Assembly (NCBI RefSeq): GCF_900110255.1
Contig: NZ_FODD01000045.1
Coordinates: 1-61,741, forward strand
Direction: 5' to 3'
Length of the DNA stretch: 61,741 bases
From: Actinacidiphila rubida
GTDB taxonomy: Bacteria > Actinomycetota > Actinomycetes > Streptomycetales > Streptomycetaceae
Part shown: positions 18,762 to 27,285 of the stretch, one piece after another
How positions within the stretch are numbered: position 1 is the first letter of the stretch
Layout: each line of letters opens with the position of its first letter
Notes under the pieces: generated by a model
Seen by the model: the letters and a program-made list of their open reading frames with translations, nothing else
Told to the model about the DNA's origin: nothing
Databases searched by the model: none
Program-made: the position numbers and the translations under genes

Positions 18762-19312
18762 CGGGCGTCCGCCGGCCGCGCACCGGGCGGCCGGCTGCCG
18801 ATCTGCAGCAGGACCGGCTCACGCCGGTCCGTGTCGGGTTCGTCGAACTCCACGGCGCCGATCTCGGGGGCGAAGCAGGCCAGCGCGTCCTCGATCCGCT
18901 CGCGGGCCGTGCCCGCGCCGCAGCCGCAGCCGCTGCCGGCCTCCTGGCGCAGCCGCAGCAGGCCCGCCTCGGCGTCGAGCGCCGTCACCTCGGTGTCCTG
19001 CGCGTCGGCGGCCCGCAGGGCGCGCTGGACGCGCCGCGGCAGGTCGTCGGGGTGCAGACCGTGCAGCACCAGCAGCCCGGCGGCCAGTTCGTCGTCGAGC
19101 AGGGCCTCCAGCGGGCTGCCGCTGCGGCCCGAGAGCAGCGCCACGACGCGGGCGAGACCGCTGCCGTAGAACTCCATGAGGGCGCCGACCAGGTCTTCCG
19201 CGGTGCGGGCCACCGCCGGGTCGGCGTGCGCGGACAGGTGGTCGAGGATCTCCTCGACCCGGCGCGCGGTGGCGTCCGCGGGCCGGGCCGGGCGTACGTC
19301 CGGTGCCGCCAT
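18758..19312 (-). CDS. NifU-like Fe-S protein of the hydrogenase locus
   Basis: A 184-aa protein. The N-terminal half is helical (VEEILDHLSAHADPAVARTAEDLVGALMEFYGSGLARVV). The C-terminal part (~105-165) resembles a NifU C-terminal domain and contains GSGCGCGAG, a Cys pair suited to binding or transferring an Fe-S cluster. The ATG at 19312 overlaps the hhyL stop by one base (TGATG), so its output is coupled to the large subunit. A role in cluster delivery or electron relay is inferred. Confidence 0.8.
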   Translation of the reverse strand: MAAPDVRPARPADATARRVEEILDHLSAHADPAVARTAEDLVGALMEFYGSGLARVVALLSGRSGSPLEALLDDELAAGLLVLHGLHPDDLPRRVQRALRAADAQDTEVTALDAEAGLLRLRQEAGSGCGCGAGTARERIEDALACFAPEIGAVEFDEPDTDRREPVLLQIGSRPPGARPADAR

Positions 19313-21093
19313 CAGGCCAGGCCGCTCAGGCCGGTCGGCACGTGCATCTTCTCGACGGTCTTGCCGCCGCCGACGTACATGTGCACGCCGCACGGCAGGC
19401 AGGGGTCGAAGCTGCGCACCGCCCGCATGATGTCGATGCCCTTGAAGTTCTCCGGGGAGTTCTCCTCGAAGATCGGGGTGTTCTGCACCGCGTCCTCGTA
19501 GGGCCCGGGCGTGCCGTAGGTGTCACGGACGCTGGCGTTCCACGGAGTGGGCGGGTACGGGTGGTAGTTGGCGATCTTGCCGTCGCGGATCACCATGTGG
19601 TGGGAGAGCACGCCGCGGACCGCCTCGGTGAAGCCGCAGCCGATGCTCTCGTCCGGCACCTCGAACTTCTCCCAGGTCTGGGTCCGTCCGGCGCGGACCT
19701 CGGCGAGGGCCTGCTCGGTGAAGTGCAGCGCGCAGGCGGCGGCGTACGCCTGGAAGTACGTGCGGGCGCGGTTGCGCTCCAGCGCGTTGCTCCACTTCGG
19801 GATCTTCCACTCGAAGGTGGTCTCCGGCTTGGTCAGCGACTTGGGCAGGTTGATCACCACGCTGTGCCCGGTGGCCTTGACGTAGCCGATGTCGACCAGG
19901 CCGGATAGGGCCGTCGACCACAGGCGGGCGATGGGGCCGCCACCGGTGTCCAGCGCGAGGTGGTCCTTGCCGTCGAACCAGCGCGGCGACATCACCCAGC
20001 TGTACTTGTCGTCGAAGTTCCGCTTCTGCGGCGCCGGGATGGTGTGCTGGTTCCAGGGGTGGCGCGGGTCGACGGGGTTGCCGAGCGGGTCGCGGGTGAC
20101 GAACTGCTCCTGGCCCTCCCAGTCCTGGTAGTAGGAGCTGCCGAGCAGGATGCGGATGCCGAGGTTGATCTCGGTGAGGTCGTTGGTGACCAGCTTCCCG
20201 TCCACGACGACGCCCGGGGTGACGAACATCTTCCGTCCCCAGTCGGTCATGTTCCGGTACGTGAAGTCGCAGTGCTCGGGGTCGTTGAGCGCGCCCCAGC
20301 AGCCGAGCAGCACGCGCCGCCGGCCGACCTCCTCGTAGCCGGGCAGGGCCTCGTAGAAGAAGTCGAACAGGTCGTCGTGCAGCGGCACCACGCGCTTCAT
20401 GAACTCGACGTACCGCATCAGGCGGGTGAGGTAGTCGGTGAGCAGCTGCACCGAGGCGACCGTGCCGACACCGCCGGCGTAGAGCGTGGACGGGTGCACG
20501 TGGCGCCCCTCCATCAGGCAGAACATCTCCCGCGTGTAGCGGCTCACCTGGAGCGCCTCGCGGTAGAACTCGCCCTCCAGCGGGTTGAGCGAGCGCATGA
20601 TGTCGGCGATGGTCCGGTAGCCGTGCTCGCCCGCGTGCGGGGCCTCGGTGCGCTCGGCCAGCTCCAGCACGCCCGGGTTGGTCTCGCGGACCATCTTCTC
20701 GCAGTAGTCGACCCCGACCAGGTTCTCCTGGAAGATGTTGTGGTCGAACATGTACTCCGCGGACTCGCCGAGGTTGATCAGCCACTCGCCGAGGTGCGGC
20801 GGCTTCACGCCGTAGGCCATGTTCTGCGCGTACACCGAGCAGGTGGCGTGGTTGTCGCCGCAGATGCCGCAGATGCGGCTGGTGATGAAGTGCGCGTCGC
20901 GGGGGTCCTTGCCGCGCATGAACACGCTGTAGCCGCGGAAGACCGACGAGGTGCTGTAGCACTCGGCGACCCGCTTCTGCTTGAAGTCGATCTTGGTGTG
21001 GATCCCGAGGCTGCCCACGATCCGGGTGATCGGGTCCCAGGACATCTCCATCAGGCCGCTGCCGTCCGCTGCGGCCGTGGGCGTGGGTGCCAT
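19312..21093 (-). CDS. hhyL: [NiFe] hydrogenase large subunit, group 1h
   Basis: A 593-aa large subunit that holds the Ni-Fe site and oxidises H2. The N-terminal L1 motif is RICGICGDNH; the C-terminal L2 motif is DPCLPCGVH followed by a 22-residue tail for the maturation protease to remove. The four Ni-ligand Cys residues are present. Sequence style (SWDPITRIVGSLGIHTKIDF, SSVFRGYSVFMRGKDPRDAHFI) fits the actinobacterial high-affinity group 1h/5 enzymes. It starts 55 bp after the hhyS stop. Confidence 0.95.
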   Translation of the reverse strand: MAPTPTAAADGSGLMEMSWDPITRIVGSLGIHTKIDFKQKRVAECYSTSSVFRGYSVFMRGKDPRDAHFITSRICGICGDNHATCSVYAQNMAYGVKPPHLGEWLINLGESAEYMFDHNIFQENLVGVDYCEKMVRETNPGVLELAERTEAPHAGEHGYRTIADIMRSLNPLEGEFYREALQVSRYTREMFCLMEGRHVHPSTLYAGGVGTVASVQLLTDYLTRLMRYVEFMKRVVPLHDDLFDFFYEALPGYEEVGRRRVLLGCWGALNDPEHCDFTYRNMTDWGRKMFVTPGVVVDGKLVTNDLTEINLGIRILLGSSYYQDWEGQEQFVTRDPLGNPVDPRHPWNQHTIPAPQKRNFDDKYSWVMSPRWFDGKDHLALDTGGGPIARLWSTALSGLVDIGYVKATGHSVVINLPKSLTKPETTFEWKIPKWSNALERNRARTYFQAYAAACALHFTEQALAEVRAGRTQTWEKFEVPDESIGCGFTEAVRGVLSHHMVIRDGKIANYHPYPPTPWNASVRDTYGTPGPYEDAVQNTPIFEENSPENFKGIDIMRAVRSFDPCLPCGVHMYVGGGKTVEKMHVPTGLSGLA

Positions 21094-21148
21094 CGTCAGT
21101 GCCGTGCCCTTCGTCGTGTGTTCGGGGGTTCTGCGGGGGGTCGGGGTG

Positions 21149-22240
21149 TCACCAGGGCTTGCTGTACCCGGTGGTCAGTTCACGGCCGGTGTGGCGCCAC
21201 CTGGGCTCCTTGTCGACCGTCTTGGCGGTGATGCCGCGCAGCCTGCGGATGACCGTTCCGTACAGGCCGCTCGCGGTGGCGGAGACCTTCGCGCCGGGGG
21301 GCTCGTCCATGAACGGCATGAACATGTCGGGGAAGCCGGGCATGGTGCAGGCGATGCAGATGCCGCCGACGTTGGGGCAGCCGCCGATGCCGTCCATCCA
21401 GCCGCGCTTGGGCACGTTGCACTTCACCACCGGACCCCAGCAGCCCAGCTTCACCAGGCACTTGGGCGAGTCGTAGGTGGTGGCGAAGTCGCCCTGCTCG
21501 TAGTAGCCGGCCCGGTCGCAGCCCTCGTGGACGGTGGCGCCGAACAGCCAGGTCGGCCGCAGCTTGTCGTCGAGCGGGATCATCGGCGCGGAGCCCGCGG
21601 CCTGGTACAGCAGATAGGTCAGGGTCTCCGCGAAGTTGTCCGGCTGGATCGGGCAGCCGGGCACGCAGACGATGGGGATGCCCGCCTGGGACTTCCAGTC
21701 CCAGCCGAGGTAGTCCGGCACGCCCATGGCGCCGGTCGGGTTGCCCTCCATGGCGTGGATGCCGCCGTAGGTGGCGCAGGTGCCGATCGCGACGACGGCC
21801 AGCGCCTTGGGGGCGAGGCGGTCGATCCACTCGCTGGTGGTGATCGGCTGGCCGGTCTCCGGGTTGTCGCCGAAGCCGCACCAGTAGCCCTCGGCCTTGA
21901 TCGACTCGTTGGGGATCGAGCCCTCCACGACCAGCACGAACGGGTCGATCTCGCCGCGCTCGGCCTTGAAGAACCACTCGATGAACGCGTCGGCGCCCTG
22001 CACCGGACCGCACTCGAAGTCGATCAGTGGCCAGTGCACGGCGATCTTGGGCAGGCCCGGCAGGCCCTGCAGGGCGATCTCCTCGATGCTCGGCTGGGTC
22101 GCCGCGGTCAGCGAGACCGAGTCGCCGTCGCAACTGAGACCGGCGTTGATCCAGAGGATGTGGATCGGGTCCTGGTCGTCGGCCGCGGCACCCGGGCCGC
22201 CGGCGGCGCGGGACTTCGTGGCCGAGTTCGCATCCGCCAT
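21149..22240 (-). CDS. hhyS: [NiFe] hydrogenase small subunit, group 1h
   Basis: A 363-aa small subunit carrying three Fe-S clusters. The proximal motif reads SCDGDS, with Asp where most families have a second Cys; Asp ligation is a published hallmark of group 1h enzymes. The distal-cluster region has HEGCDR and KCLVKLGCWGP; the medial region has KCNVPKRG...GGCPNVGGICIACTMPGF. There is no RRxFxK Tat signal, so the enzyme is probably cytoplasmic-side. The ATG at 22240 has AGGAGG 6 nt upstream. Confidence 0.95.
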   Translation of the reverse strand: MADANSATKSRAAGGPGAAADDQDPIHILWINAGLSCDGDSVSLTAATQPSIEEIALQGLPGLPKIAVHWPLIDFECGPVQGADAFIEWFFKAERGEIDPFVLVVEGSIPNESIKAEGYWCGFGDNPETGQPITTSEWIDRLAPKALAVVAIGTCATYGGIHAMEGNPTGAMGVPDYLGWDWKSQAGIPIVCVPGCPIQPDNFAETLTYLLYQAAGSAPMIPLDDKLRPTWLFGATVHEGCDRAGYYEQGDFATTYDSPKCLVKLGCWGPVVKCNVPKRGWMDGIGGCPNVGGICIACTMPGFPDMFMPFMDEPPGAKVSATASGLYGTVIRRLRGITAKTVDKEPRWRHTGRELTTGYSKPW

Positions 22241-22463
22241 CGATGCCTCCTGGGTGAGTGGTCGGCATACGCCAGAAAACGGCGTCTTCTCCCTGGGTAC
22301 CGTGCGCCGCGCCGTCCGACGTGGTGGAAGGCGTCCATCGGGGTGAGCGACGCAGGGCCAACCGGGCAGCTTCGTCACGCTCCGTGTCCGCAACGGTCGT
22401 CGTTCCGTGGACGGCGGGGCCTGCGGCCCGCCCCGCGGCGCCCGCGCCGGCCCCGCCGCCCGC

Positions 22464-24173
22464 TCAGCAGCGCACCGCGGACAGTGCCCGCAGGTGCTCG
22501 GGCGTGACGGTCGGCCGCTCCTTGCGGACGAAGGCCCGGCGCAGCGCGTGGTAGGGGTGCCCGGGGTCGAAGAAGATCGCGTGCATCCGCTCCAACTCCG
22601 CCGCCCGATAGGCGTTCAGGGGCTTGTCCTGCTCACGGCGGTCCAGCTCGCCCTTCTTCGCGGCGATCCGCGCCTGCACGCCGGCGGTCGCCGCCCAGCG
22701 GGTGGCCAGGTCCACGGCCTGGAGCGCGAAGCCCTCGGCGGGCGACGGCAGTACGCGGTCCACCAGGCCGAGGCGCTCGGCCCGCTCGGCGCTCACGGGC
22801 AGTGACTGCTCGGTGAGGGCGGTGGCGACCGAGTCCCCGACCCGGCGTGGCAGCGAGTACGTCCAGAACTCCGAGCCGTACAGGCCCATGAGCCGGTAGT
22901 GCGGGTTGAGCACCGCGCCGGACCGGCACCACACCTCGTCGGCGGCCAGTGCGAGCATCACGCCGCCGGCCGCGGCGTTGCCGCCGAGCGCCGCGACCAC
23001 GACCCGGTCGGTGGTGGTGAGCACCGCCTCCACGAGGTCGTCGATGGCGTTGATGTTCGCCCAGGACTCCTCGGCGGGGTCCGGCGCGGCCTCGATCACG
23101 TTGAGGTGGATGCCGTTGGAGAAGAAGTCCCGTTCGCCGCCGAGCACCAGGACCGTGGTGGGCCGCTCGCACGCCTGGCGGTAGGCGGACAGCAGCCGGC
23201 GGCAGTGGCCGGTGCTCATCGCGCCGCCGGGGAACGAGAACGACAGGAATCCCGTCGCGCCGACCTCCCGGTACCGGATGTCGTTCCACTCGCGGCGGCC
23301 GTGCACCTGGTGCAGGGGCGCGGGCATCTCGGGCACGCCGGCCAGCCGGTCGCCGAGCGCCGTCACGGCGGGCAGCGTGAACGTCCGCGGGCCGCCGGGG
23401 GTGCGGCGCGGGCGCAGTTGCGGGATCCACACGGCGCCGTCGGCGGTCGCCCGGCAGATCGCGCCGGCGCGGGCGGCCACCACGTCGCCGGGGTTACCGC
23501 CGAACCCGTCCGCGCGGTGGCCGCCGTGCAGGAACCACTGCTCGCCGAACAGTTCGTCCAGCACGCCGGGTTGGGAGTCCGCGGCGCGCAGGGTGCGCAG
23601 CACCTCCTCCGTCCGGTCGGCGTCCCAGCGGATGCGCCGGTCGTGCTGTCGCATCGGCGGCCGGGTGTGCACCACGGCCCGCACCTCGGGTTCGGCCTGG
23701 GAGCGCGGCCGGTGGGTACCTGAGGCGAAGCGGGCCACGGCCAGCAGCACCGCCTCCAGGGCGGCGTCGGCGATCTCGTTGCGGTACAGGTCGCTCTTGC
23801 CGCGGGCGGCCAGCGGGCAGGGCACCGACGCCCACACCGGCCCGGCGTCCATCTCCGCCTCGGCCTGGAGCACCGTCACGCCCCAGCGCCGGGCGCCCTC
23901 GCCGACGGCCCAGTCCAGCGACGAGGGGCCGCGGTCGCCGAGCGGCCCGGGGTGCACGACCAGGCAGGTGACGGACGACCAGACGTCCTGCGGGACGGCG
24001 GTCGTCAGCATGGGCGCGACGATCAGGTCCGGCGGGTCACGGCGTACCCGCTCCCGCAGTTGCCCGTCGCCGACGGCCAACTCGACGCCGACGGAGTGGC
24101 CTCGGTCCCGCAGGGCCGTGAACACGCGCTGGGTCAGGCTGTTGAACGCCGTCGCCACTAGAAGGATCTTCAC
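22464..24173 (-). CDS. hypX: Hydrogenase CO-supply protein HypX
   Basis: A 569-aa HypX (HoxX). Known members take formyl from N10-formyl-tetrahydrofolate and decarbonylate it through a CoA-linked intermediate, giving the CO ligand of the active site in air. The N-terminal formyltransferase-like domain has HPGPLGDRGPSSLDWAV; the C-terminal crotonase domain has GGERDFFSNGIHLNVIE and WANINAIDDL. The GTG at 24173 has GAGGAG upstream. It is first in the locus, but 223 bp separate it from hhyS, so a second promoter for the structural genes is possible. Confidence 0.93.
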   Translation of the reverse strand: MKILLVATAFNSLTQRVFTALRDRGHSVGVELAVGDGQLRERVRRDPPDLIVAPMLTTAVPQDVWSSVTCLVVHPGPLGDRGPSSLDWAVGEGARRWGVTVLQAEAEMDAGPVWASVPCPLAARGKSDLYRNEIADAALEAVLLAVARFASGTHRPRSQAEPEVRAVVHTRPPMRQHDRRIRWDADRTEEVLRTLRAADSQPGVLDELFGEQWFLHGGHRADGFGGNPGDVVAARAGAICRATADGAVWIPQLRPRRTPGGPRTFTLPAVTALGDRLAGVPEMPAPLHQVHGRREWNDIRYREVGATGFLSFSFPGGAMSTGHCRRLLSAYRQACERPTTVLVLGGERDFFSNGIHLNVIEAAPDPAEESWANINAIDDLVEAVLTTTDRVVVAALGGNAAAGGVMLALAADEVWCRSGAVLNPHYRLMGLYGSEFWTYSLPRRVGDSVATALTEQSLPVSAERAERLGLVDRVLPSPAEGFALQAVDLATRWAATAGVQARIAAKKGELDRREQDKPLNAYRAAELERMHAIFFDPGHPYHALRRAFVRKERPTVTPEHLRALSAVRC

Positions 24174-24532
24174 CTGGCTCCTCAGGGCCCTGGGCCGTCG
24201 GCTCGCTGAGCTGGACAGCCACCGAGCATGGCGCCCGCCGCGGGCCCCTCCCCGGAGCCTCGCGGGCAAGTCACCCGATCGCCCGGAGGCCCGCGCCGGC
24301 CCTCCGGGGGGCGCCGGGGCGACGGCCCCGGGCGGGCGCGCGCGTCGCTCCGCGCGCTCCGCGGCGGGCGCCGGAGGAGCGCCGGAGGTGCGCTCGGGCA
24401 TCGCCCGGGGATATGGACAGGCCGGGCGCGGTGTGCTGTCATGCCTGACGCAGCGCGATTTGCAACGTTGCAAGAGCGCCCCGCCCACCGCGCACCACGC
24501 TTCGCCATCCCCTCACAGCGGAAGGCCCCAGC
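24174..24532. other. 359-bp divergent promoter region
   Basis: Between hypX (minus) and the secreted lectin gene (plus). No small gene is convincing. A GC-rich tract at 24230-24400 has many GCCGG/CCGGC runs. Near 24460 the base composition changes to an AT-richer promoter-like patch with a perfect palindrome. Promoters of both genes should lie here. Confidence 0.5.
24460..24473. promoter_or_regulatory. Perfect LacI-type palindrome
   Basis: TTGCAACGTTGCAA is a perfect 14-bp palindrome with the central CG typical of LacI/GalR-family operators. It lies 59 bp upstream of the lectin start. No LacI gene is in the window, so the regulator acts in trans. Confidence 0.6.
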
Positions 24533-26203
24533 ATGCGTACCCCCACATCCCTGCGCCGGCTGCTCGCGGCGCTGGCCGCCCTGGTCCTGGTGTCGTTCGG
24601 CGCACTCGCCGCGGCGGGACCGGCCAGCGGCCGCACTCCCCCACCCCAGGCGGCGGCCGGCGCGGTCCACCCGGACGCGACCGGCACCGCGCTCCGCAAC
24701 GGCACCGGCCTGTACCCGCGTGTCGTCCGGCTGGCCCACTCCGGCACGGCCAACGGCCAACTCATCGCGAGTGTCGTGGACTTCGACGCGGCTGGCGGCG
24801 TCGGCGTCATCTACCGGAGCACCGACGACGTCGCGACGTTCCAGCAGATCGGCGGCATCCACGATCCCGCGACGGCCAACGGGCTGTGCTGCTCGACCCT
24901 GTTCGAGCTGCCCCGGCAGATCGGCGCGATGCCGGCCGGCACCCTGCTGTGGGCCGCGTCGGTCGGGCAGAGCCCGGCGAACCGGCGGATGTCCATCGAC
25001 GTCTGGCAGAGCCCGGACCACGGCGTCACCTGGTCGCAGCTGCCGCCGTGCCAGACCGCGCCGAACACCGGCGGCCTGTGGGAGCCGGAGCTGTCCGTGG
25101 ACAGCGAGGGGGATCTGGTCTGCCACTACTCGGACGAGACGAACCCGGCGGCCCACAGCCAGTCCCTGGAGGAGCGGTTCTCCTCCGACGGGCGCACCTG
25201 GGGCCCGGTGTACCCGACGGTCGCCCCGACCACCCAGGGACTGCGTCCCGGCATGGCCACGGTCGTCCCACGGGCCGACGGCAGCTTCTACATGACCTAC
25301 GAGGTCTGCGGCACCGGAGACCAGTACGACTGCGCCGCCCGCTACCGGACGTCCGCCGACGGCGCCGACTGGGGTCCGCCGACCGACATCGGCCCGGTGA
25401 TCACCACGGAGACCGGCCAGTACTTCACCCACGCGCCCACCGTCGCGTGGCTGGCCAACGGCACCGCGGCCGGCCGGCTGGTGCTCGTAGGGCAGCAGTT
25501 CCGCGAGGCGAACGGCGCGCTGGCGACGACGAGCGGGCGCACCGTGCTCGTCAACACGGAGAACGGCGGCGGCTACTGGTTCCCCATCGACGCGCCGGTC
25601 GCCGTGCCCTCCCCCGACGGCAGCTACTGCCCCAACTACAGCTCCCCGCTGCTGCCGAGCACCGACGGGACGCGGCTGCTGGAGATCGCGACCGACTACG
25701 TCGGCTCGGTGTGCCAGCCGTTCTACGCCACCGGCTCCTCCCAGGGCACCCAGGACTCCACTGGTGCGGGCCTTGCCTCCGGCAGCACGTACCGGCTGAT
25801 CAACGTGATCAGCGGCAACTGCCTCGACGTCTCCGCCGACTCCCGGGTGGTGGGCGGCAACATCCAGCAGTGGACGTGCAACGGGCTCGGCCCGCAGAAC
25901 TTCCGCTTCGCCAGAACGGCGTCCGGTGACTTCACCCTGACCGGGCAGAACTCCGGGCTGTGCGTGGCGGTGGCGGGCGCGGGCACCGCGCCCGGCGCCA
26001 ACGTGGACCAGGAGACCTGCAACGGATCGGCGGCCGAGCGCTGGCAGGCGCTGAACCAGGGTGACGGCTACTGGACGTTCCGCAACACCAACAGCGGCCT
26101 GTGCCTGGACGTGTCGGGCGGTTCGAGCGCGCCCGGCGCCAACGTCCAGCAGTGGTCGTGCAACAAGCTCTCCCCGCAGATCTGGAAACTGGAGATCCGC
26201 TAG
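24533..26203 (+). CDS. Secreted sialidase-like propeller with ricin-B lectin domain
   Basis: A 556-aa exported protein. A signal peptide (residues 1-~33, basic start then LLAALAALVLVSFGALAAAGPASG) leads to a beta-propeller region (~55-410) with Asp-box-like turns (YRSTDDVATFQQ, WQSPDHGVTWSQ, FSSDGRTWGP, YRTSADGADWGP), as in exo-sialidase and related glycosidases. A ricin-type beta-trefoil (~415-556) follows, with three repeats such as NCLDVSADSRVVGGNIQQWTC...QNF, LCVAVAGAG, LCLDVSGGS...QQW. Likely binds or trims extracellular glycans. The ribosome site GGAAGG precedes the ATG. A LacI-type palindrome upstream suggests sugar-responsive repression. Confidence 0.85.
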   Translation: MRTPTSLRRLLAALAALVLVSFGALAAAGPASGRTPPPQAAAGAVHPDATGTALRNGTGLYPRVVRLAHSGTANGQLIASVVDFDAAGGVGVIYRSTDDVATFQQIGGIHDPATANGLCCSTLFELPRQIGAMPAGTLLWAASVGQSPANRRMSIDVWQSPDHGVTWSQLPPCQTAPNTGGLWEPELSVDSEGDLVCHYSDETNPAAHSQSLEERFSSDGRTWGPVYPTVAPTTQGLRPGMATVVPRADGSFYMTYEVCGTGDQYDCAARYRTSADGADWGPPTDIGPVITTETGQYFTHAPTVAWLANGTAAGRLVLVGQQFREANGALATTSGRTVLVNTENGGGYWFPIDAPVAVPSPDGSYCPNYSSPLLPSTDGTRLLEIATDYVGSVCQPFYATGSSQGTQDSTGAGLASGSTYRLINVISGNCLDVSADSRVVGGNIQQWTCNGLGPQNFRFARTASGDFTLTGQNSGLCVAVAGAGTAPGANVDQETCNGSAAERWQALNQGDGYWTFRNTNSGLCLDVSGGSSAPGANVQQWSCNKLSPQIWKLEIR

Positions 26204-26218
26204 GGCCGCCGGAACGAC

Positions 26219-26259
26219 GCCCTCTCCGGCCGGGTCCGCGAGGCCCCCGGCCGGAGGGC
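26219..26259. terminator. Strong hairpin between convergent lectin and TetR genes
   Basis: CCGGCCGGG (26226-26234) pairs with CCCGGCCGG (26246-26254); the stem continues as GCCCT with AGGGC across a 2-nt bulge. It lies midway between the two convergent stops. Confidence 0.7.
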
Positions 26260-26289
26260 GCGTTCCGGTCCTGCGCAGGCCTGGCGGGG

Positions 26290-27117
26290 TCAGCCGGGCG
26301 CCCAGCGGTCGAGGACGGCGTCGAGGCCCTCGGCCAGGCCCTGCGGGCCTCCGTTCTCGGCGAGCACCGGCGTGACGGCGCGCAGCTCCGGGAAGTCGTG
26401 GACGGGCATCCGGTGCAGGCCCAGGCGGAACGCCGCCTCGGGCTCCTCAGGGTTGTCGACCATGGCCTGCAGGTCGGCGAAGACGTAGCCGAGCGTCCAG
26501 GCGCTGACCGCCCGGTAGGCGGCGGCCGCCTCCTCCTCGTCCAGCCCGGCCACCGCGAGCAGTCCCAGCATGTCCTCCTGGGCGCGCAGCACGGCTTGCG
26601 AGCGGCGGGCCAGCGGCACCGCGAGCATCCGGGTGGCCAGCAGCGGCACCACCTCCCGGTGCTCCAGGGCGACCTGGTACGTGGCCTGCGCGATGCGGTG
26701 CAGCTCGAGCCGCCAGGGCGGCGCCGGGTCAGCGCCCGGCCCGCCCCGCTTTCGGGCGGCGCCCGGCCCCGCGGGCGGCCGGAAGCCCGCGTCGAGCCGC
26801 TCGTGCAGCTCCAGGTAGAGCGCCTCCACCAGGCCGTCCAGCAGGCCGTCCTTCCCGGCCGCGTACCGGTAGAGGGCCATCGCCTCGACGCCCAGCTCGG
26901 CTCCCAGGCGCCGCATGCTCAGCGCGGACAGCCCCTCGCGGTCGACCAGTTCGAGGGCGGTGGACAGGACGCGCTCGCGGCTCAGCCGCCCGTAGCGGCC
27001 GCGGTCGGCGGCCCGGCGTCCGGTGCCGCGGCCCTGGGCCCGGGCCGGCGTGCGCTCGTCCGCCGCGTCCTCTCTGGCCCCTCCCGCCGCCTTGCCGTCC
27101 TGCTTGCGTCGGGTCAT
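26290..27117 (-). CDS. TetR-family regulator with TetR_C_1-like domain
   Basis: A 275-aa regulator. A ~40-residue basic extension precedes the HTH (~47-95: LSRERVLSTALELVDREGLSALSMRRLGAELGVEAMALYRYAAGKDGLL), a form typical of TetR/AcrR proteins with a tetracycline-repressor-like C-terminal domain. The ligand domain runs ~110-270. The ATG at 27117 has GGAGGG. It is divergent from the GT2 gene of the polysaccharide locus, with an ATGTA-N4-TACAT inverted repeat between, so it may control that locus. Confidence 0.88.
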   Translation of the reverse strand: MTRRKQDGKAAGGAREDAADERTPARAQGRGTGRRAADRGRYGRLSRERVLSTALELVDREGLSALSMRRLGAELGVEAMALYRYAAGKDGLLDGLVEALYLELHERLDAGFRPPAGPGAARKRGGPGADPAPPWRLELHRIAQATYQVALEHREVVPLLATRMLAVPLARRSQAVLRAQEDMLGLLAVAGLDEEEAAAAYRAVSAWTLGYVFADLQAMVDNPEEPEAAFRLGLHRMPVHDFPELRAVTPVLAENGGPQGLAEGLDAVLDRWAPG

Positions 27118-27188
27118 CGCGCCCTCCGTCAGTGGGTCGCCCGGCGTGTTCCGCCGTTCTTTTGACTCTACGGATAAACCGGAAGAAA

Positions 27189-27202
27189 ATGTACGTATAC
27201 AT
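27189..27202. promoter_or_regulatory. Inverted repeat in the TetR/GT2 divergent promoter
   Basis: ATGTA (27189-27193) and TACAT (27198-27202) flank 4 nt, in an AT-rich island that is unusual for this genome. The size and position suit a TetR operator for the adjacent regulator. Confidence 0.5.
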
Positions 27203-27285
27203 CGTAAATTTCACGCGTCAGGATAGGGCGCACACCGACCACGTACACGTCCTGGCGCGTCGCGAGAGCACCAGGAGCAGGCGCC

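Noticed and set aside
21149..22240. Tat signal peptide on the hydrogenase small subunit
   Set aside because: No twin-Arg motif or hydrophobic leader precedes the cofactor domain, even in the longer upstream frame.
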